From: Microcebus murinus
Lineage: Eukaryota > Chordata > Mammalia > Primates > Cheirogaleidae
Assembly: GCF_040939455.1 (NCBI RefSeq)
Contig: NC_134113.1
Coordinates: 19,020,501 to 19,084,500 of the forward strand
DNA: 64,000 nucleotides
Reading direction: 5' to 3'
Both the position numbers and the translations under genes were made by a program. Below are positions 1-12,059 of this stretch, in pieces. How positions within the stretch are numbered: the first letter of the stretch is position 1; every line of letters starts with the position of its first letter. The notes beneath the pieces are model-generated. The model saw nothing but the letters and a program-made list of their open reading frames with translations. It made no database searches and was not told the origin of the DNA.

Positions 1-88
1 AAACACCTCGAACTCAACATAGCCAAGGCTGAACTCATCCACTACCTCCACAACTAGTTCCTTCATATGTGATTTCTTATCTATATCA

Positions 89-195
89 TTTTATATATAT
101 ATATGTACACACACATATATATACATATACATACATACACACACATACATATATATGTGTGTGTTTATATATATGTGTGTATATATATATATGGT
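89..195. repeat. AT/AC-rich microsatellite
   Basis: Alternating purine-pyrimidine tract of TATA, TACA and TGTG units. It has no stable reading frame, and the small open frame across it is low complexity. It is an ordinary impure dinucleotide/tetranucleotide microsatellite. Confidence 0.9.
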
Positions 196-269
196 TTAAG
201 CCAAAAGACAATTTTATTAGTGCACATAAATTAAAAAGTCCAAATGATAGGATAATTTAAGCATGGCTG

Positions 270-690
270 GATTCAGTACATAAAGAGTATCATCAGGATT
301 TTTCTTCTCTCTTTCTGTCAGTTTTGTCTTCCATTGTGTTGGCACCTTTCTGATAGATATTCCTTTAGTGGATTCAAGATAACTGCAGCAGATCTATCAA
401 TTCATACTCCCAAGTCTTTTTCAATAGCTCTCTCAAAAGGTCTGAGATTCACTCTAATTGTGTCAGCTTAGTTGCTGTGATCAAGCCTGAAATGTGGCTG
501 GGAGAATGTGATGCACTCATTAGTCCAATCTGGGTCATGTGCTCCACCTGTGGAACTGGAACTAACCAACTCCACATAGAAGCACATGGACTCAGATTGA
601 GGGGGGGGGGTTGCTCCTATTTGAAAATTGCTACATAATTACCAAGAATATATACTGGGTGGCAACAACAACCACTCTTCATCCATTATA
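270..690 (+). repeat. Ancient interspersed repeat, family uncertain
   Basis: The text around the AACTGCAGCAG, GGGTCATGTGCTC and CACATGGACTCAGA motifs follows a widespread mammalian repeat whose family name I cannot place with certainty (an old LINE 3'UTR or an LTR). It ends near a G10 run at about 601-610. The repeat assignment is from memory, and a library search would name it. Confidence 0.4.
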
Positions 691-699
691 GTTAGTGTG

Positions 700-1540
700 T
701 CCTGTCAGTAAATGGCACCATTCACAGGCTCAATTCAGAAACCTGGGAGCCCGTCTTTAGATCTTCTTCCTTCCTCTCTCTCTCTACATCTAGCACCATG
801 TTCTCAACAAGTCCTTCTGATTCTCTCCCCATAAATGTCCTTCAGATCTCTCAAGTTTTATTTTTACTCTTACTACTCTAGTTCCAAGCCTCTAAAATCT
901 CTCCCCTGGATGCTGCACTGGCATTTTAGCTGGTCTTCCTCTATCAACTTTTTAACTAACCACAATATATTATGTACACTGGAGTTATAGGGATCTTTAA
1001 AAAACTAAAATCTGTACATGACACTCTCCTCTTCTGTATCTTCAGTGACTCCCTGTTCTTAGAATAAAGAGACCTTGTGTACTAACCCCCATCCTGAACT
1101 GTATACTATAGTTCATTTAGCTGAGACTTGTTAAGTCCTTAATTGTGTCATACTATCTCTCCCTGGTGGAACTTTCTCATCATGGGTCCTCTGGCTTGTC
1201 TGCTTGAAACTCTACCCTCCCACACACATACTCCATTCACTATCACATGGAAAACCCCTACCAATCCTTCAGATCTCAGCTTAGACATCACTTAGTCCAG
1301 AAAAACTTTCCTGATTCTCTTAGTCTGGTAAGGGGTCCTCCATAAGGTAATTGTAGCACCCTACACTGTCCTATGATAGCAGTTATCACACTGTATTGTA
1401 ATGGCCTGTGTATTTGTCTGAATCTTCCACCAAACTTTAAATTCTATGAGAGGAATATACCTATTCTGTTCATTGTGGCATCCCCAACACCTACAGCACA
1501 GTGTAGGTGTAATAGGTGCTTAATAAACACTTGTTAATAG
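700..1540 (+). mobile_element. LINE-2 (L2) 3' portion
   Basis: Sense-strand L2 3' end. It has the CAGATCTCAGCTTAGACATCAC segment, then text equivalent to 'gene product small fragments ... tcctgattctct', a CTATGAGAGGAATA segment, and the characteristic terminal TAGGTGCTTAATAAACA. It is heavily diverged, as expected for a mammal-wide relic, and no ORF survives. Confidence 0.85.
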
Positions 1541-1555
1541 CTAACTAACATTGTC

Positions 1556-1775
1556 TAAGAATTTGATAGGGACTAACTACTATTTTAAGTGCTTTCATGT
1601 GCTAACTCATTTAATCCACCAACAGTTAATCCACCTTCTAGTTTACAGGTGAGAAAACACAGGTACAGGAGGTTGGAGGGAATTGTGAATGTCATAGAGC
1701 TAAAAGTTACGGAGCCAAGATTTGAACCCAGGCAGTCTGGCTGTAGAAGTCAAGGTGTATAACCACTATCCTATA
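1556..1775 (-). mobile_element. MIR SINE, minus strand
   Basis: Read on the plus strand, this is the reverse of MIR. It runs from the 'gtgctaactcatttaatcc' core through a GGTGAGAAAACACAGG segment to GATTTGAACCCAGGCAGTC, which is the tRNA-derived head seen in reverse. It abuts the L2 tail. Divergence is typical of an ancient tRNA-derived SINE. Confidence 0.85.
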
Positions 1776-4139
1776 TTTTTAAGTATATACAAGCATGCAA
1801 AATTTCTGTCCTAGAACACAAAATGAGAGGGAGACTGGAATATGAAAATATGCATATACATAAAATACCCAACAGAGAATTATGTAATACAAAGCTTTCT
1901 TGCTTCTAAAACATACAAACAGTAACAAAATCTTTCTGTTTGGTGAGATGGGATTTGTTCACAGAGAAATATTGCAGTACAAAAATTCCTGAATTCAAAT
2001 GTGTTTGTGACTCAATTACACAGTGGCAGTTGATATTTATGTTGAAAATGAAAAACAAAACCAACAAGTTATTCCAGGCACTAAACCATGTTTAAAACTG
2101 CTACATTTATATTTTTGAAATATTTTTCTATAACTATTGACCTTTCCAACAGTGCCAGCTCTCTGACATTTCTTAAAAATTTCCACGAAGCCCTGTTTTT
2201 TTCTACTTTAAAAACAAAAAGAAATGTTATGAATAATACCTGAGTCTATAAGTAATTAAAATATAGGGGATTTCATTCACCAATCTCAAAATTAAGTTAA
2301 AGTTTAGGAGAAATATTTTATAAATATATTTAATAACAAAAGTAGTTACCAATTAACCATTGCTTTCTGCTTTATAAACGAGTTGCTTCTCCATTACAAG
2401 AATACTTAATAATGTTATAACTAATAATAGTTCCTTAGAAGACTTTTCAAGGCAAACAATCAAACATTCAGAGAATAAAAACCTATTTTGCATATTCAAC
2501 TGAAAGCAATGCTGCTGTTGGTATAATTTGTGAGGCTCTGCAACCAGTTTAATGAATTGTGGTTAAAACAATACACATTTTAGGACCAGGAGCATCTTCC
2601 AAAAGGAACAATGACCACTTGCTGAAGAAAATCCAAAATGCTCCTGGTTCTTTCAAGCTTATAGGATATTTCTATAAATTAATATTCTAATATTGCTATC
2701 TGCTTACATTGGTGGAAAATGTTAAAATAATAGCTTGTATGCATATTTATGATTAATGAAATGTGAGTGAGCTTGATTTTGTACCTGAAAATTGGGAAAG
2801 TAAGTGGATTTAATGATGTTTAAACAATAATACTTTTAGGATAGCAATTGTTAGAATAGTCTTCAGAGGATATATGTAGATGGTCATTCCCTAAAAAGTA
2901 TTTAAAATTGGTCCAACCACAAAAGAGTGAAGGAAGGCTTATCTTTGGGATTGATTGGATGACCATCTTTGAAGCTATAATCCTCAATACAGCAAACCAT
3001 TAAAAACATATTCACTATAAGTAAACATCCAATTTGGACCTACTTAGGGAAAGTATAGTTTGACACAGACAAAAGGCTGGATTTTCAGGTAATTTTGAAG
3101 AAATTTTTAGTAATTTAAAGAAATAAGTTTAATAAAATGTTGATGAGTAAAGAGGCTTAGAATCAAGATTTCATAAAAAATGATAGCAAGGCCCCTAATT
3201 TGCTTGTCTATTTTGAAGAAGAGTTTATTCTCAGGTTTAAAATGCCCCATATATTTTTGTTTTAATAACTGTTTCCTTAGTAACCCTTTTGTTTATATAT
3301 AGCTCAAAGTAAATTCTTGTCCTATCTTATACAAATAGTTATAAATTCCTAAAAAATTTTTTTACATTTACAAAATTATCCTGTGACCATGTCAACATGT
3401 ATAAATGTTATATCTGCAAAATAACAAATTACTTTGTGAATATGTGATTGGTTCCAGATAGTCCAAGAGTACGACTCTCTAAACCACACAGTAAAATATC
3501 AGGAAAGATTAAAAACTCTTCCTAGGAAAAGAAGTAATGGCCAAAAAAGAAAAAGTGATCAGGAATAAAAACAAAAAATGAAAATGTTACTTTCTATGAG
3601 TGTCAAACCTGAATAATTTATTCATTAACTTTGTTAACTGAAGAGAAAGTAATTTTGAGTAGTTACTGTAAAAAGGTCAGATGGAAAACAAATTTCCTCA
3701 GTGTCAATAGGTTAACAAAATGTTATGCTTGCTGACTCTGTATAAGAGGGCAACTCAGAGAACACTTGACCTGATTAGCTCATCAGCAACCCATTAGTAG
3801 GTTTTTCTTGGAAAAGAAATGAGGAACCTATTTGCACTATTTTTATTACCTTCTAAACCTTTATTGCTTTTGTATGCTATTGTGTAGCAGATGCTTAGCT
3901 ACTAGTTGGCACTTGATGTGCAATTACTGGAATACCTGAGTTTTGGTTTAAAATTTCAGGAATCCTGATAGCTTCTGGGTTCCACAGGAAACTAAAAGTG
4001 CAAAATATTTCACACCAATGTTACCTTCATAACCAGCTTCCTTGTGTTATATACATACATATAGATAGATCAATAGGTATTTAATTTTCCTCTATACATC
4101 CAAAATATATGGTATATACAAATAAATGATATACACAAG
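1776..4139. other. No recognised gene or repeat
   Basis: AT-rich sequence without a recognisable coding frame, splice-like exon or repeat family. The only structure noticed is an imperfect inverted repeat (2583-2595 against 2638-2650). It may include very old repeats too diverged to see by eye. Confidence 0.5.
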
Positions 4140-4141
4140 TA

Positions 4142-5122
4142 CAGTTGTGCTGCATAATGACATATTGGTAAACAATAAACTACATATACAATAGTGGTCC
4201 CATAAAATGATAATAGAGCTGTTATGGCCCCCACAGTCCTTCCAGTGGGACAAGATGTGGAGGTGGAAGACAGTGATATTGATGATCCTGGTCCTGTGTG
4301 AGCATAGGCTAATGGATGTGTTTGTATCTTAGTTTATAACAAAAAGTTTAAAAAGTAAGAAAATAAAAAAATCTAAATTGAAAAGAATAATATAAAATAA
4401 AGATATAAAAAAAGAAAATATTTTTGGCCAGGGAGCTCGGCACCAGGGTTCTGTGGCTCAGGCTGCAGCTGCAGCATCCTTCCTGTCCCTGTGACCTCTC
4501 ACATCAAATTTTAAGAATTAAAAATTTTTTAAATTAAAATTTAAAAACCAGGATATTTTTGTACAGTTGTACAATGTGTATGTCTTTTAAGCTAAGTGTT
4601 ATTAAAAAGGAGTTAATTTTTTTTTAATTTAAAGTTTATAAAGTAAAAAAGTTATAGCAAGCTAAAGATAATTTATCACTGAAGAAAGGGATTTTTTTTT
4701 TACAAATTTGGCATACCCTAAGTCTACCATGTTTATAAAGTTTAAAGTAGTGTACAGTAATGTCCTAGGCCTTTACAATCACCTACCACTCACTGACTCA
4801 CCCACAGCAACTTTCAGTCCTACAAGCCCCATTCATGGTAAGTGCCCTATACAGTTGTATCATTTGTAATCTTTTATACTATAATTTTTATTGTACCTTT
4901 TCTATGATTAGATATGTTTTTATACACAAATACTTCTCATCATGTTACAATTACCTACAGTATTCAGTACAGTAACATACTGTATAGGTTCATAGCCTAG
5001 AAGCAGTAGGCTATGCCATCTAGGTTTGTATAAACACAATATGCTCTATGAAATTTGCACAACAAAATCACCTAACAACATATTTCTCAGAATGTATCCT
5101 CATCATTAAGGGACACATGACT
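4142..5122 (+). mobile_element. Tigger3/4-type TcMar DNA transposon (non-autonomous)
   Basis: The left end CAGTTGTGCTGCATAATGAC and the right end (reverse complement GTCATGTGTCCCTTAATGA) are related terminal inverted repeats. They are flanked by TA at 4140-4141 and TA at 5123-5124, the TA target duplication of Tc1/mariner elements. Internal text (ACAGTAATGTCCTAGGCC, CTACAGTATTCAGTACAGTA, AGGCTATGCCATCTAGG) matches the non-coding Tigger3/4 body. No transposase frame is present. A 126-bp foreign piece interrupts it at 4427-4552. A second copy of the same family lies at 57.1-57.6 kb. Confidence 0.85.
4427..4552. mobile_element. Unidentified 126-bp insert in the Tigger, 9-bp target duplication
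   Basis: The Tigger body is interrupted here. Both flanks read ATATTTTTG (4418-4426 and 4553-4561), and removing the insert restores continuous Tigger text. The first 78 bases are GC-rich (GCCAGGGAGCTCGG..., CTGCAGCTGCAG). The last 48 are an A/T-rich tail without a clean poly(A). A short retroposed RNA with a degraded tail is the simplest explanation. I do not recognise the source. Confidence 0.6.
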
Positions 5123-5224
5123 TAATGTATATGCATGTATATGTCATTTGTATAAATCATTTTTAGATAGAATGGGTTAGGGGGAAGAGAAGAGAAGAGG
5201 AACCATAATATAAGTAATAATTTA

Positions 5225-5345
5225 AAGTCTGGGCCTACCTGCTCCCAAATAGACTCTGAGCTTCTCAAGAATAGAGACTTTGCATCCCAAGTTCCTAACA
5301 CAAGTCTGACACATAATAAATGTTCAACAAATGTTTTCTGAATGT
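5225..5345 (+). mobile_element. L2 3'-terminal fragment
   Basis: It contains ACTCTGAGCTTCTCAAGAA, then an AGAGACTTTG segment and the terminal ACATAATAAATGTTCAACAAA typical of the L2 tail on the sense strand. Only about 120 bases are recognisable. Confidence 0.7.
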
Positions 5346-5849
5346 ATTTTTATATTGCTTGGACATTGACATGTACTTTCAGAATGAATTTATCTTATAA
5401 AAGTGTTATCAATAGGTATATCTACATGTTGTCTCAATTTTGTTCATTTATAACCATTCCTCTATGTTTGTTAATAAATAAGAATTAAATGATAGAGTAG
5501 AAAATACTCTAACATCACAAGGTTTGCCTTAGGATTTTCCAATTCTGACTTCTTTGGCCCAAATAACTTTTCATGTTTATGTATAGTGTTAAAAATCCTT
5601 CTATAGAAATAAAGGGCTAAGACTTAAGTATTTTCTTCCTTCCTTATCTTTAGGTTGAAAAAAGACAATTGTTTATATGTTTGAATCATTCAGTTTACTT
5701 CCTTTACCTTTTATAGTATAGTATATGTCTACATTTCATTTCCTTGGTTAATTTTCTTCAATGAAACTCACCATGTAAATGTTTGTTATTTAAATGTTTG
5801 TTATCTCAGTTTTAAAAAGCAATTTTAAAAATTTGTAAAATGAATATAT
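5346..5849. other. No recognised gene or repeat
   Basis: AT-rich sequence. Nothing recognised beyond a short tandem repeat of the AAATGTTTGTTAT motif around 5777-5802. Confidence 0.5.
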
Positions 5850-7318
5850 AAAATCACAATAGACCAATTCAAAGATTTTCCAAACAAGGAAAGATACAAG
5901 CATAGTGATTAATAATATGCAATTATTTTCATAAAATATTTATACTAGGAAATAATATTCAATAAAATTACAAAAATCATGACTTAAAAACAACTAAATA
6001 GTGAGACCAAAGAGAACTGGGAAAAAATTTTAAAGCTATAATGAAGGAAATAATGTCATATAAATATCTTACACATTAGTAGAAATTAAAATAGCAACAC
6101 CACTGCAGAAAAAAAAAATCACTCATAAGGGTAGATAAACTTGAAAAACTCTTCAACAACATGAAATAAAAGGAACCAAAAAAGGAAAATGATAGATATG
6201 AAGAATTTTGTCTCTAAAGAAATTATCAGAACAAATGGAACACAGGTGATAAAGAAATAATAAAATAACTATTTTATTTAACTGGGTAGAAAAGCTATGA
6301 AATCAGTAAATGAAAAGTACTTGTTTTGTACAGGCAAAATTAATTTTAGAAAGTTATCACCTTAAAACATCCCAGAGCTATTTTTAAATTTAAAGAAAAA
6401 AGAAAGAATTCTAGAATGGGAAAGAAAAAAGGATGAGATGCCAAACAAAACTCTAGAAGAAAGTAAATATCCAAAAAATCATAATAGCCCATAAAGCTGC
6501 TTTATTTTTCCTGAGAACATTTGCCGATCCAGATAAAACTGAGGTGTAATTTAGAGGGCATCAGGGTATGGAGTTTATAAGTCAAGGTCAAGACCCCTGA
6601 AGAACCAAGTAGAAGATAAGCACATTAAACTAGAACTCTGAACAAAGTAAATGCACCTTCTTAAACACAACCCACATGTAGAGAACTTGATGAGGGTAAA
6701 ATGTCATGCTGAGCACAGGGAAAATAGAATTTAAAAACTTGTCCCTTAAAAATGGTGGCCACAAATGAACTCCTGAGTGAATTTTCAGTCATACCTCACA
6801 TTAGTGGGGTGGTCCAAGAAACCTCAAGTTACAAATTTAGTTAAAGTAATCCTGGATGGTCATGCATCTAAGGATCTGCCAGGAGCAAATGCAAATCCTA
6901 ACTGAAGAAAAACTTTCAGCTTTAGGGAATCCCTACAAATATTTTTTTAAAAAAATGGTATTACACACTCAAAAATAACCAAGCCCACAAGGAAAAATGA
7001 TACTGTGAGTGAGAACAGAAACACAAACAGCCAGCAAAAAGATATCTGCAAAGATGTAAGACATTGGAATAATCAGACACAAATTATAAAGCAAATAGGC
7101 TTATAATTTCTTTCATTGAAGAAATAAGATCACAATTGAAAATGTCTGAGGGGAAGTGGAAACCATAAAATGTGACCTACAAGATATGAAAAACAATGAA
7201 TGAAAACCTTAAGAAATGAAGACACAATATCTAATCTGAAAAATGGAATTGAGTGTATTTGGCATCAGATTGAAAAAAGAAATAGAGAGAAACACTGAGC
7301 TGCAAAACACATCATAAA

Positions 7319-7571
7319 CATCACATGTACTCACTATTAAATTGGAACTAACTGAACAGCACTCACATGCACAGGTGAAAGTAAAACTCAATGAAAATCA
7401 AGTAAGTGGGAGAGGGGAGGTGGGAATGATTGAAATCATACCTAACAGTTACAATGTATACTATCTATCTGGGTGATGGGCATGCTTATAACTTTGTCTC
7501 AAGCAGTACAAAAACAATCCATGTAACCAAAACATTCATATCCCTGTAATATTCTGAAATAAAAAAAAAAA
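7319..7571 (+). mobile_element. 5'-truncated young L1 3' end
   Basis: This starts in text equivalent to 'cacatgtactcac', carries GGGTGATGGGCATGC and TGTAACCAAAACATTCATA, and ends CTGAAATAAAAAAAAAAAA. The same ending, with variations, closes L1-A at 32.0 kb. It is a short 5'-truncated insertion into the old L1M. No clear target duplication could be found by eye. Confidence 0.75.
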
Positions 7572-7766
7572 GATTCAATAGGCAACCATAAAATTGGAGT
7601 TTGTCACCTGCACATATTTAGTAAATTTCAGAAGAGAAGACTGTACTAGAAGGGACATAAGAGTATATAGACACCAATTATGGTAGTAGAAAATAGAAAG
7701 GAGAATTTAAAAAAAATCAAATAGAAATGAAGAAATGAAAAGGATTTTAGAGAAACTGATACACAT

Positions 7767-7798
7767 ACCCCCCCCACACACACACAAACACACGCACG
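7767..7798. repeat. C-run and CA microsatellite
   Basis: A run of C followed by CACACACACAAACACACGCACG inside the old L1 relic. It is a simple sequence repeat. Confidence 0.85.
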
Positions 7799-8299
7799 GG
7801 AGGACAGGTAAAGGAAACCAGGCATATATGTACAATAGGATTCTCAAAGAAAAAAAGGAAATCAATGCCACAGAATAAATTTTGAAATCTATTATTAAAT
7901 AAAACTTTGTTGAAATAACAAAAGACTTGACCCTACATATTAAAGGGGTATACCATGTACCTAGGAAAATTTTCTCAGAATAGTTACCACTAAGAAATAT
8001 TGTAGAAAAACTATTGAACCTTAAAAAGTATTCTCTTGCTATCTAGGCTAAAAAGAAAATTAAATACAAGAAGGAAAGTATCAGCTTGGCATCAATCATT
8101 TAGAAATACTTTATACCGGAAGACAATGGAATAATATATACATTTTTTTCTCACTCAAGGCAAAGAAAAAAATGAGTCAATGATTTTATATCCAGCTGAA
8201 CTGATCTTCAAATGTGAAAAGCACAATTGAACTTTAAAAAGCATGTAAAAACTCAGGGAATTTTATAAAGCTTCAATAATTACATTAAAATAGATAATT

Positions 8300-9240
8300 T
8301 GGGGACGACATAATTTTTCTAGAAGGGTTAACTAAAGAATAGCCAGAAAAACTAGAGACTAGATCTTAGAGTACACATCTGGGTAAATAAGAATACATAA
8401 ATTATATCAAGATAGCTGTACAATTTTATAAATTTGGAATTTCAACTACCTTTCTCCTCGGTAGAGTGAGTCCAAGCTCCAGGGAGCGTATAAAGTACTA
8501 AGATATTGTTTGGGGGAAGGAAATAGAGCAGATGCTGGGATCACCTCTCTACACAGATACAGACTGAAACATCTACTATCCCAGTGGGTCTTCAGTCATT
8601 AGCCCACATAGCTTAGCAAGAAGCTGTCCTGATTCCATCCAAATGGACACATCAGGATCTACAGTTCTGTCTGTTTCTATACCATGCTGAAAGTGGAATA
8701 GGATTCTTTTTCCTCCAGTTTTCATGCCACACTAAGGAATATGACTCCCTGTGAGGCTAGCATAACCCTATCTTCTTGGATAGCATGGGCACAATCTTCA
8801 AGTTATATTAGCTGCCCTGTCCCCAAACCTCTTGAAGGTCTGGCACTGATGCCTCCCCCTTCAGCCATCAGCCTGGAGAGCAGGGAGGCAGAGACCCTCT
8901 CTCTGGGATGCCTGAGACTCCCCACTTTCATTAACTCCCCTCCATATAGCTTCTTGTCTCTCAGCCCTGGGGAATCTTTTTCTTGTCTGGTAAAGCAAGA
9001 AGCAGCCATGCTCTTTCTCAATGTTTCTCAGAAACACTTTGTCTATACCCTGACTCTTTTAACTTTACCTAAAGCTTAGCTTTTTAGAACACATGCTTTT
9101 TTTCTACCATGTTACATTATTTACCTAAGGAAAGGCTCTCAGAGCCAATTATCCTCTTGAAAGCAGAGATTCTAAGAGAAAAAGAGCATATGTTACTGTT
9201 CAGTATTGAATATTAACCTATCCCAGATACAGTGGAAGAC
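8300..9240. other. No recognised gene or repeat; one unsupported open frame
   Basis: Mixed-composition sequence that is less AT-rich from 8500 to 9060. A 112-codon open frame (8741-9079, plus) and an overlapping 72-codon minus frame occur here. Neither has a recognisable domain, and overlapping frames on both strands argue for chance. No repeat identified. Confidence 0.45.
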
Positions 9241-9248
9241 ATTTAAAG

Positions 9249-9490
9249 TGGTAGAATCTTGGAGTTAGATACTTAGGTTCAAATTCTGATCTTCCATTTA
9301 TCAGCTATGTGACCTTTGGCAAGTTATTCGACCTTTCTATGTACCAGTTTCCTCATTAGTGAAATAGAAATAATAACAGTACCTACCTCACAAGGTTGTT
9401 GTAAAGATCTGGTAAATTCATAAGTGTGTGCTGGCTATCTAGTATGAGCTCCATAAATATTAGCCACTATTGCTATTAGTAATAACAGCA
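9249..9490 (+). mobile_element. MIR SINE
   Basis: Nearly complete MIR on the plus strand, including AGCTATGTGACCTTTGGCAAG, CAGTTTCCTCATTAGTGAAAT, TACCTACCTCACAAGGTTGT and an ATAAATATTAGCCACTATTG tail. Diverged and not transcribed as far as can be judged. Confidence 0.9.
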
Positions 9491-9559
9491 GAGTCATTAT
9501 GCATAATTATTATTATAATATGAATTATATTATTCATAATATTATTATGATGAAAATTT

Positions 9560-11614
9560 TCATCGCCAAATGGGCTTAGAAAGAAACTATTTGAGAGGGA
9601 GAGGTAACAGAGTTAGAGATAAAGGCCAATGTCTTGGATAGTTTTAGAAACTGCAGAATGCAGAAGATACTCTCTTACTTATTTTTCTCTCCTAGTCAGT
9701 GAAAGTTTTTTGTCTACAAGATAGATGACATAGTAGGAATGGCAGAAATATCCAATTATTTACCAGCTCAATCCCACATTCCTCCTCAGAGCCCTTTTCA
9801 CAATTTAATTATTGGAAATTCTTGGTATAGGCCAGATCTTTCATCAACATGCCTGTGTTTTAGTGCTACTATAACTTTAAATTTCTCCAAGTGTTTTCAT
9901 AAATAAAAGGGGGATAATAATAATTTCATGAATAATGGTTGGGAGATGAGTTCCTCACCCACCCTTCCAAATAGCAGAATATATATAGAGCAATAGTTAT
10001 AACTGGAAAATATTCACTGATGAACTAGACATTCAAAAAATTAGTTGTACCACTCAATATCCCTTCTCATATAATACACTAACATCTACCCTCATGAAAA
10101 TTTAGTGTCTACAACATTTGACAATGCAAAGAAAACAGATTAAAGAGGAAAATTTAAGTCTTGCAAAATGAAAAAAATAAGATAGGCATCTCAAAGAGGA
10201 TATCTGAATATAAAAGTATGAAACAAGGCCCTTGGGAAAACCGATGAAGCCCTTAGAAATTTTTGTAAAAATTGACTCTACATGATCACACTAACAAAAA
10301 TCAAAAACACAGAAGGATGTCATATCCTATCATCATACCATTTCTCAGAAAATTTATGCCCCAAAACCAACATTTGCTTCATTCCTTGTTTTAAATCAAT
10401 GTAGATATAAGCTAAATTTAATGTGATATAAACTTGTTTTAATGATTTTTGCTTCATTTTTCAAGATCATGCCCTCATTAAACCTTTTTTCACTATGTAT
10501 CTTAAAATTTTTGCCCTCATTTTAAATGAATTCCTCTTAAAAAGTAGACTTTTTTTCTAGTATCCATTTTGCACTTACCATGAGGACTTACTGCATAACA
10601 GAAGTAGAACCTGAGGATTTTCAAATTCAAATCTTAAGTCCCTATTTCTTATTCTCAGTTGAGACTCCCACACAAAATGAGAGTCTTCACTATTTTTCCA
10701 AACCTCAGAAAACAATACACATTAGAGAATTAGGTGCCATGTGTTTGACTTTTGAAAAACGTGTACAATTTTATAATCTTAAATTATAAGAATGGTCTTG
10801 CCATAATGTTTGGAAGAAACACTAGATCTAATATCATAAAGCTACTTTCCATTAAGATGATTGCTACTCCATATAGCTCAAATATAAAAATTGGCTCAAC
10901 CTTTCTTAAGTACTAAGGAAAAGCCCAGCAAATTTGTTCTTACAGCAAATCCCTTTTTAGATCTGAAAACAATCATGCTCCATGGCTTTTGGCCTAGTTC
11001 ACTCTTCTTGGATTTTACCACCTAGAATTTAACATTTTTGCCAAAAACACCTTCTTCAAGATTCAATATCAATTAAACTAAAGCACTGTGGCAGGGAAGG
11101 AATTGAGACTGGCTCCACTGTAACTGTCTAGCACTCCATGACTAATATGGCAGAGGGTCATGATCGAAAGTAAAATAAAGAATCTAAGGCAAATGTGCTT
11201 AATGTGGGATCCAAGGGTAGAATTTGAGAGGTTCATTATCATGGGGGGGAGAAAAAATATATCTTCTTCTTCTTTATTTTTCTAAACTCTAACTTGATAT
11301 TTTTGTCAATTTTAAATAAAAGCAATATTAGCAGCATCTATGACCTTGTCACCAATAGAAATCATAAATATTTTCATATCAGACTACAGCTGCTACAGAT
11401 ATTCAAAAATATCACTTATACTTATCCCTACTTCAAAACTATAGTATCAGCTAACTTGTTGCTAGAATTTCATGTGATTACTGTCTTCTTACTATAGATG
11501 CTCACTGTGTAACATTGGTAACCAACTACTGAGCAACTCTGTACTTAATAGTCACTCAGCCACCATTTTCTCACATGTTTTCAGATTAAAGTTGCATGTT
11601 CTTACATGGGGGAC
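9560..11614. other. No recognised gene or repeat
   Basis: AT-rich sequence. Short open frames such as 10580-10789 and 11294-11497 lack any recognisable motif. An imperfect AT palindrome precedes it (9502-9549). No repeat family identified. Confidence 0.45.
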
Positions 11615-11774
11615 ATATATTCCACTGACATATATTAACTGCATCAACGTGCCAGGCACATGTGATTTATGTCCTCAAAGAATTTATAGTCAGAGAAGGA
11701 ATACAAGACATAATTTAACTGGCAAAGCACTGTGATAAGTGCTATCATAAAGATTATTCAAAGTGGCATGGAGA
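11615..11774 (-). mobile_element. L2 fragment, minus strand
   Basis: Reverse-strand L2 3' region. GTGCCAGGCACATGTGATTT, AAAGAATTTATAGTCAGAGA and ACTGTGATAAGTGCTAT follow the usual order of the reversed L2 end. It continues up to the U6-like segment and possibly beyond it. Confidence 0.6.
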
Positions 11775-11840
11775 GTGCTCACTTTGGCCGCACATACACA
11801 AACTGCTAGGGAGATACAGAGAATGATGAGACTGCCTCTT
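11775..11840 (+). pseudogene. RNU6-like: U6 snRNA-derived pseudogene fragment
   Basis: The first bases GTGCTCACTTTGGCCGCACA correspond to the invariant 5' stem-loop of U6 snRNA with three or four substitutions. The GATACAGAGAA box appears at 11813-11823, within one base of its expected distance from the 5' end. After about base 50 the similarity fades, and the 3' half and terminal T run are not recognisable. No proximal or distal sequence element or TATA box of an active U6 promoter is seen, so it is a decayed retrocopy or chimeric fragment. The GATACAGAGAA part could instead be diverged L2. Confidence 0.6.
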
Positions 11841-12059
11841 TCAGAGGTTGGATTTAGTTCACAGAGAAGGTGGCTTGAGGAAACAGAACATGTACTGTAA
11901 TCAATGATACAGTGGGAGAAATATTTTCTATGCTGAAAAAGACATGTATCTAAGGTTAAATAGGCTCTGAAATCAAGAGAGAGAGATTGAGAGAAGGAAA
12001 CAAAAACTATTTCTACATAAGAATAAAACTAAAGCTAGTCCATTTACAGTTAAACAGAA
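11841..12059. other. No recognised feature
   Basis: Mixed sequence that may be remains of the flanking L2. Nothing else recognised. Confidence 0.4.

Larger units (their letters stand above)
5850..8290 (+). mobile_element. Old L1M/HAL1 ORF1-region relic
   Basis: Purine-rich sense-strand text resembles the 5' and ORF1 part of old L1/HAL1 elements. It includes GAAATAGAGAGAAACACTGAGC near 7280, then TATACCATGTACCTAGGAAA near 7950, AAGACAATGGAATAA near 8120 and TTTTATATCCAGCTGAACTG near 8180, which are typical of the ORF1 3' part. It is full of stops and indels. A younger L1 3' end splits it at 7319-7571. Confidence 0.65.

Noticed and set aside
8741..9079. 112-codon open frame in unassigned sequence
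   Set aside because: No recognisable domain, promoter or splice context, and overlapped by a minus-strand frame. Too weak to call a gene.
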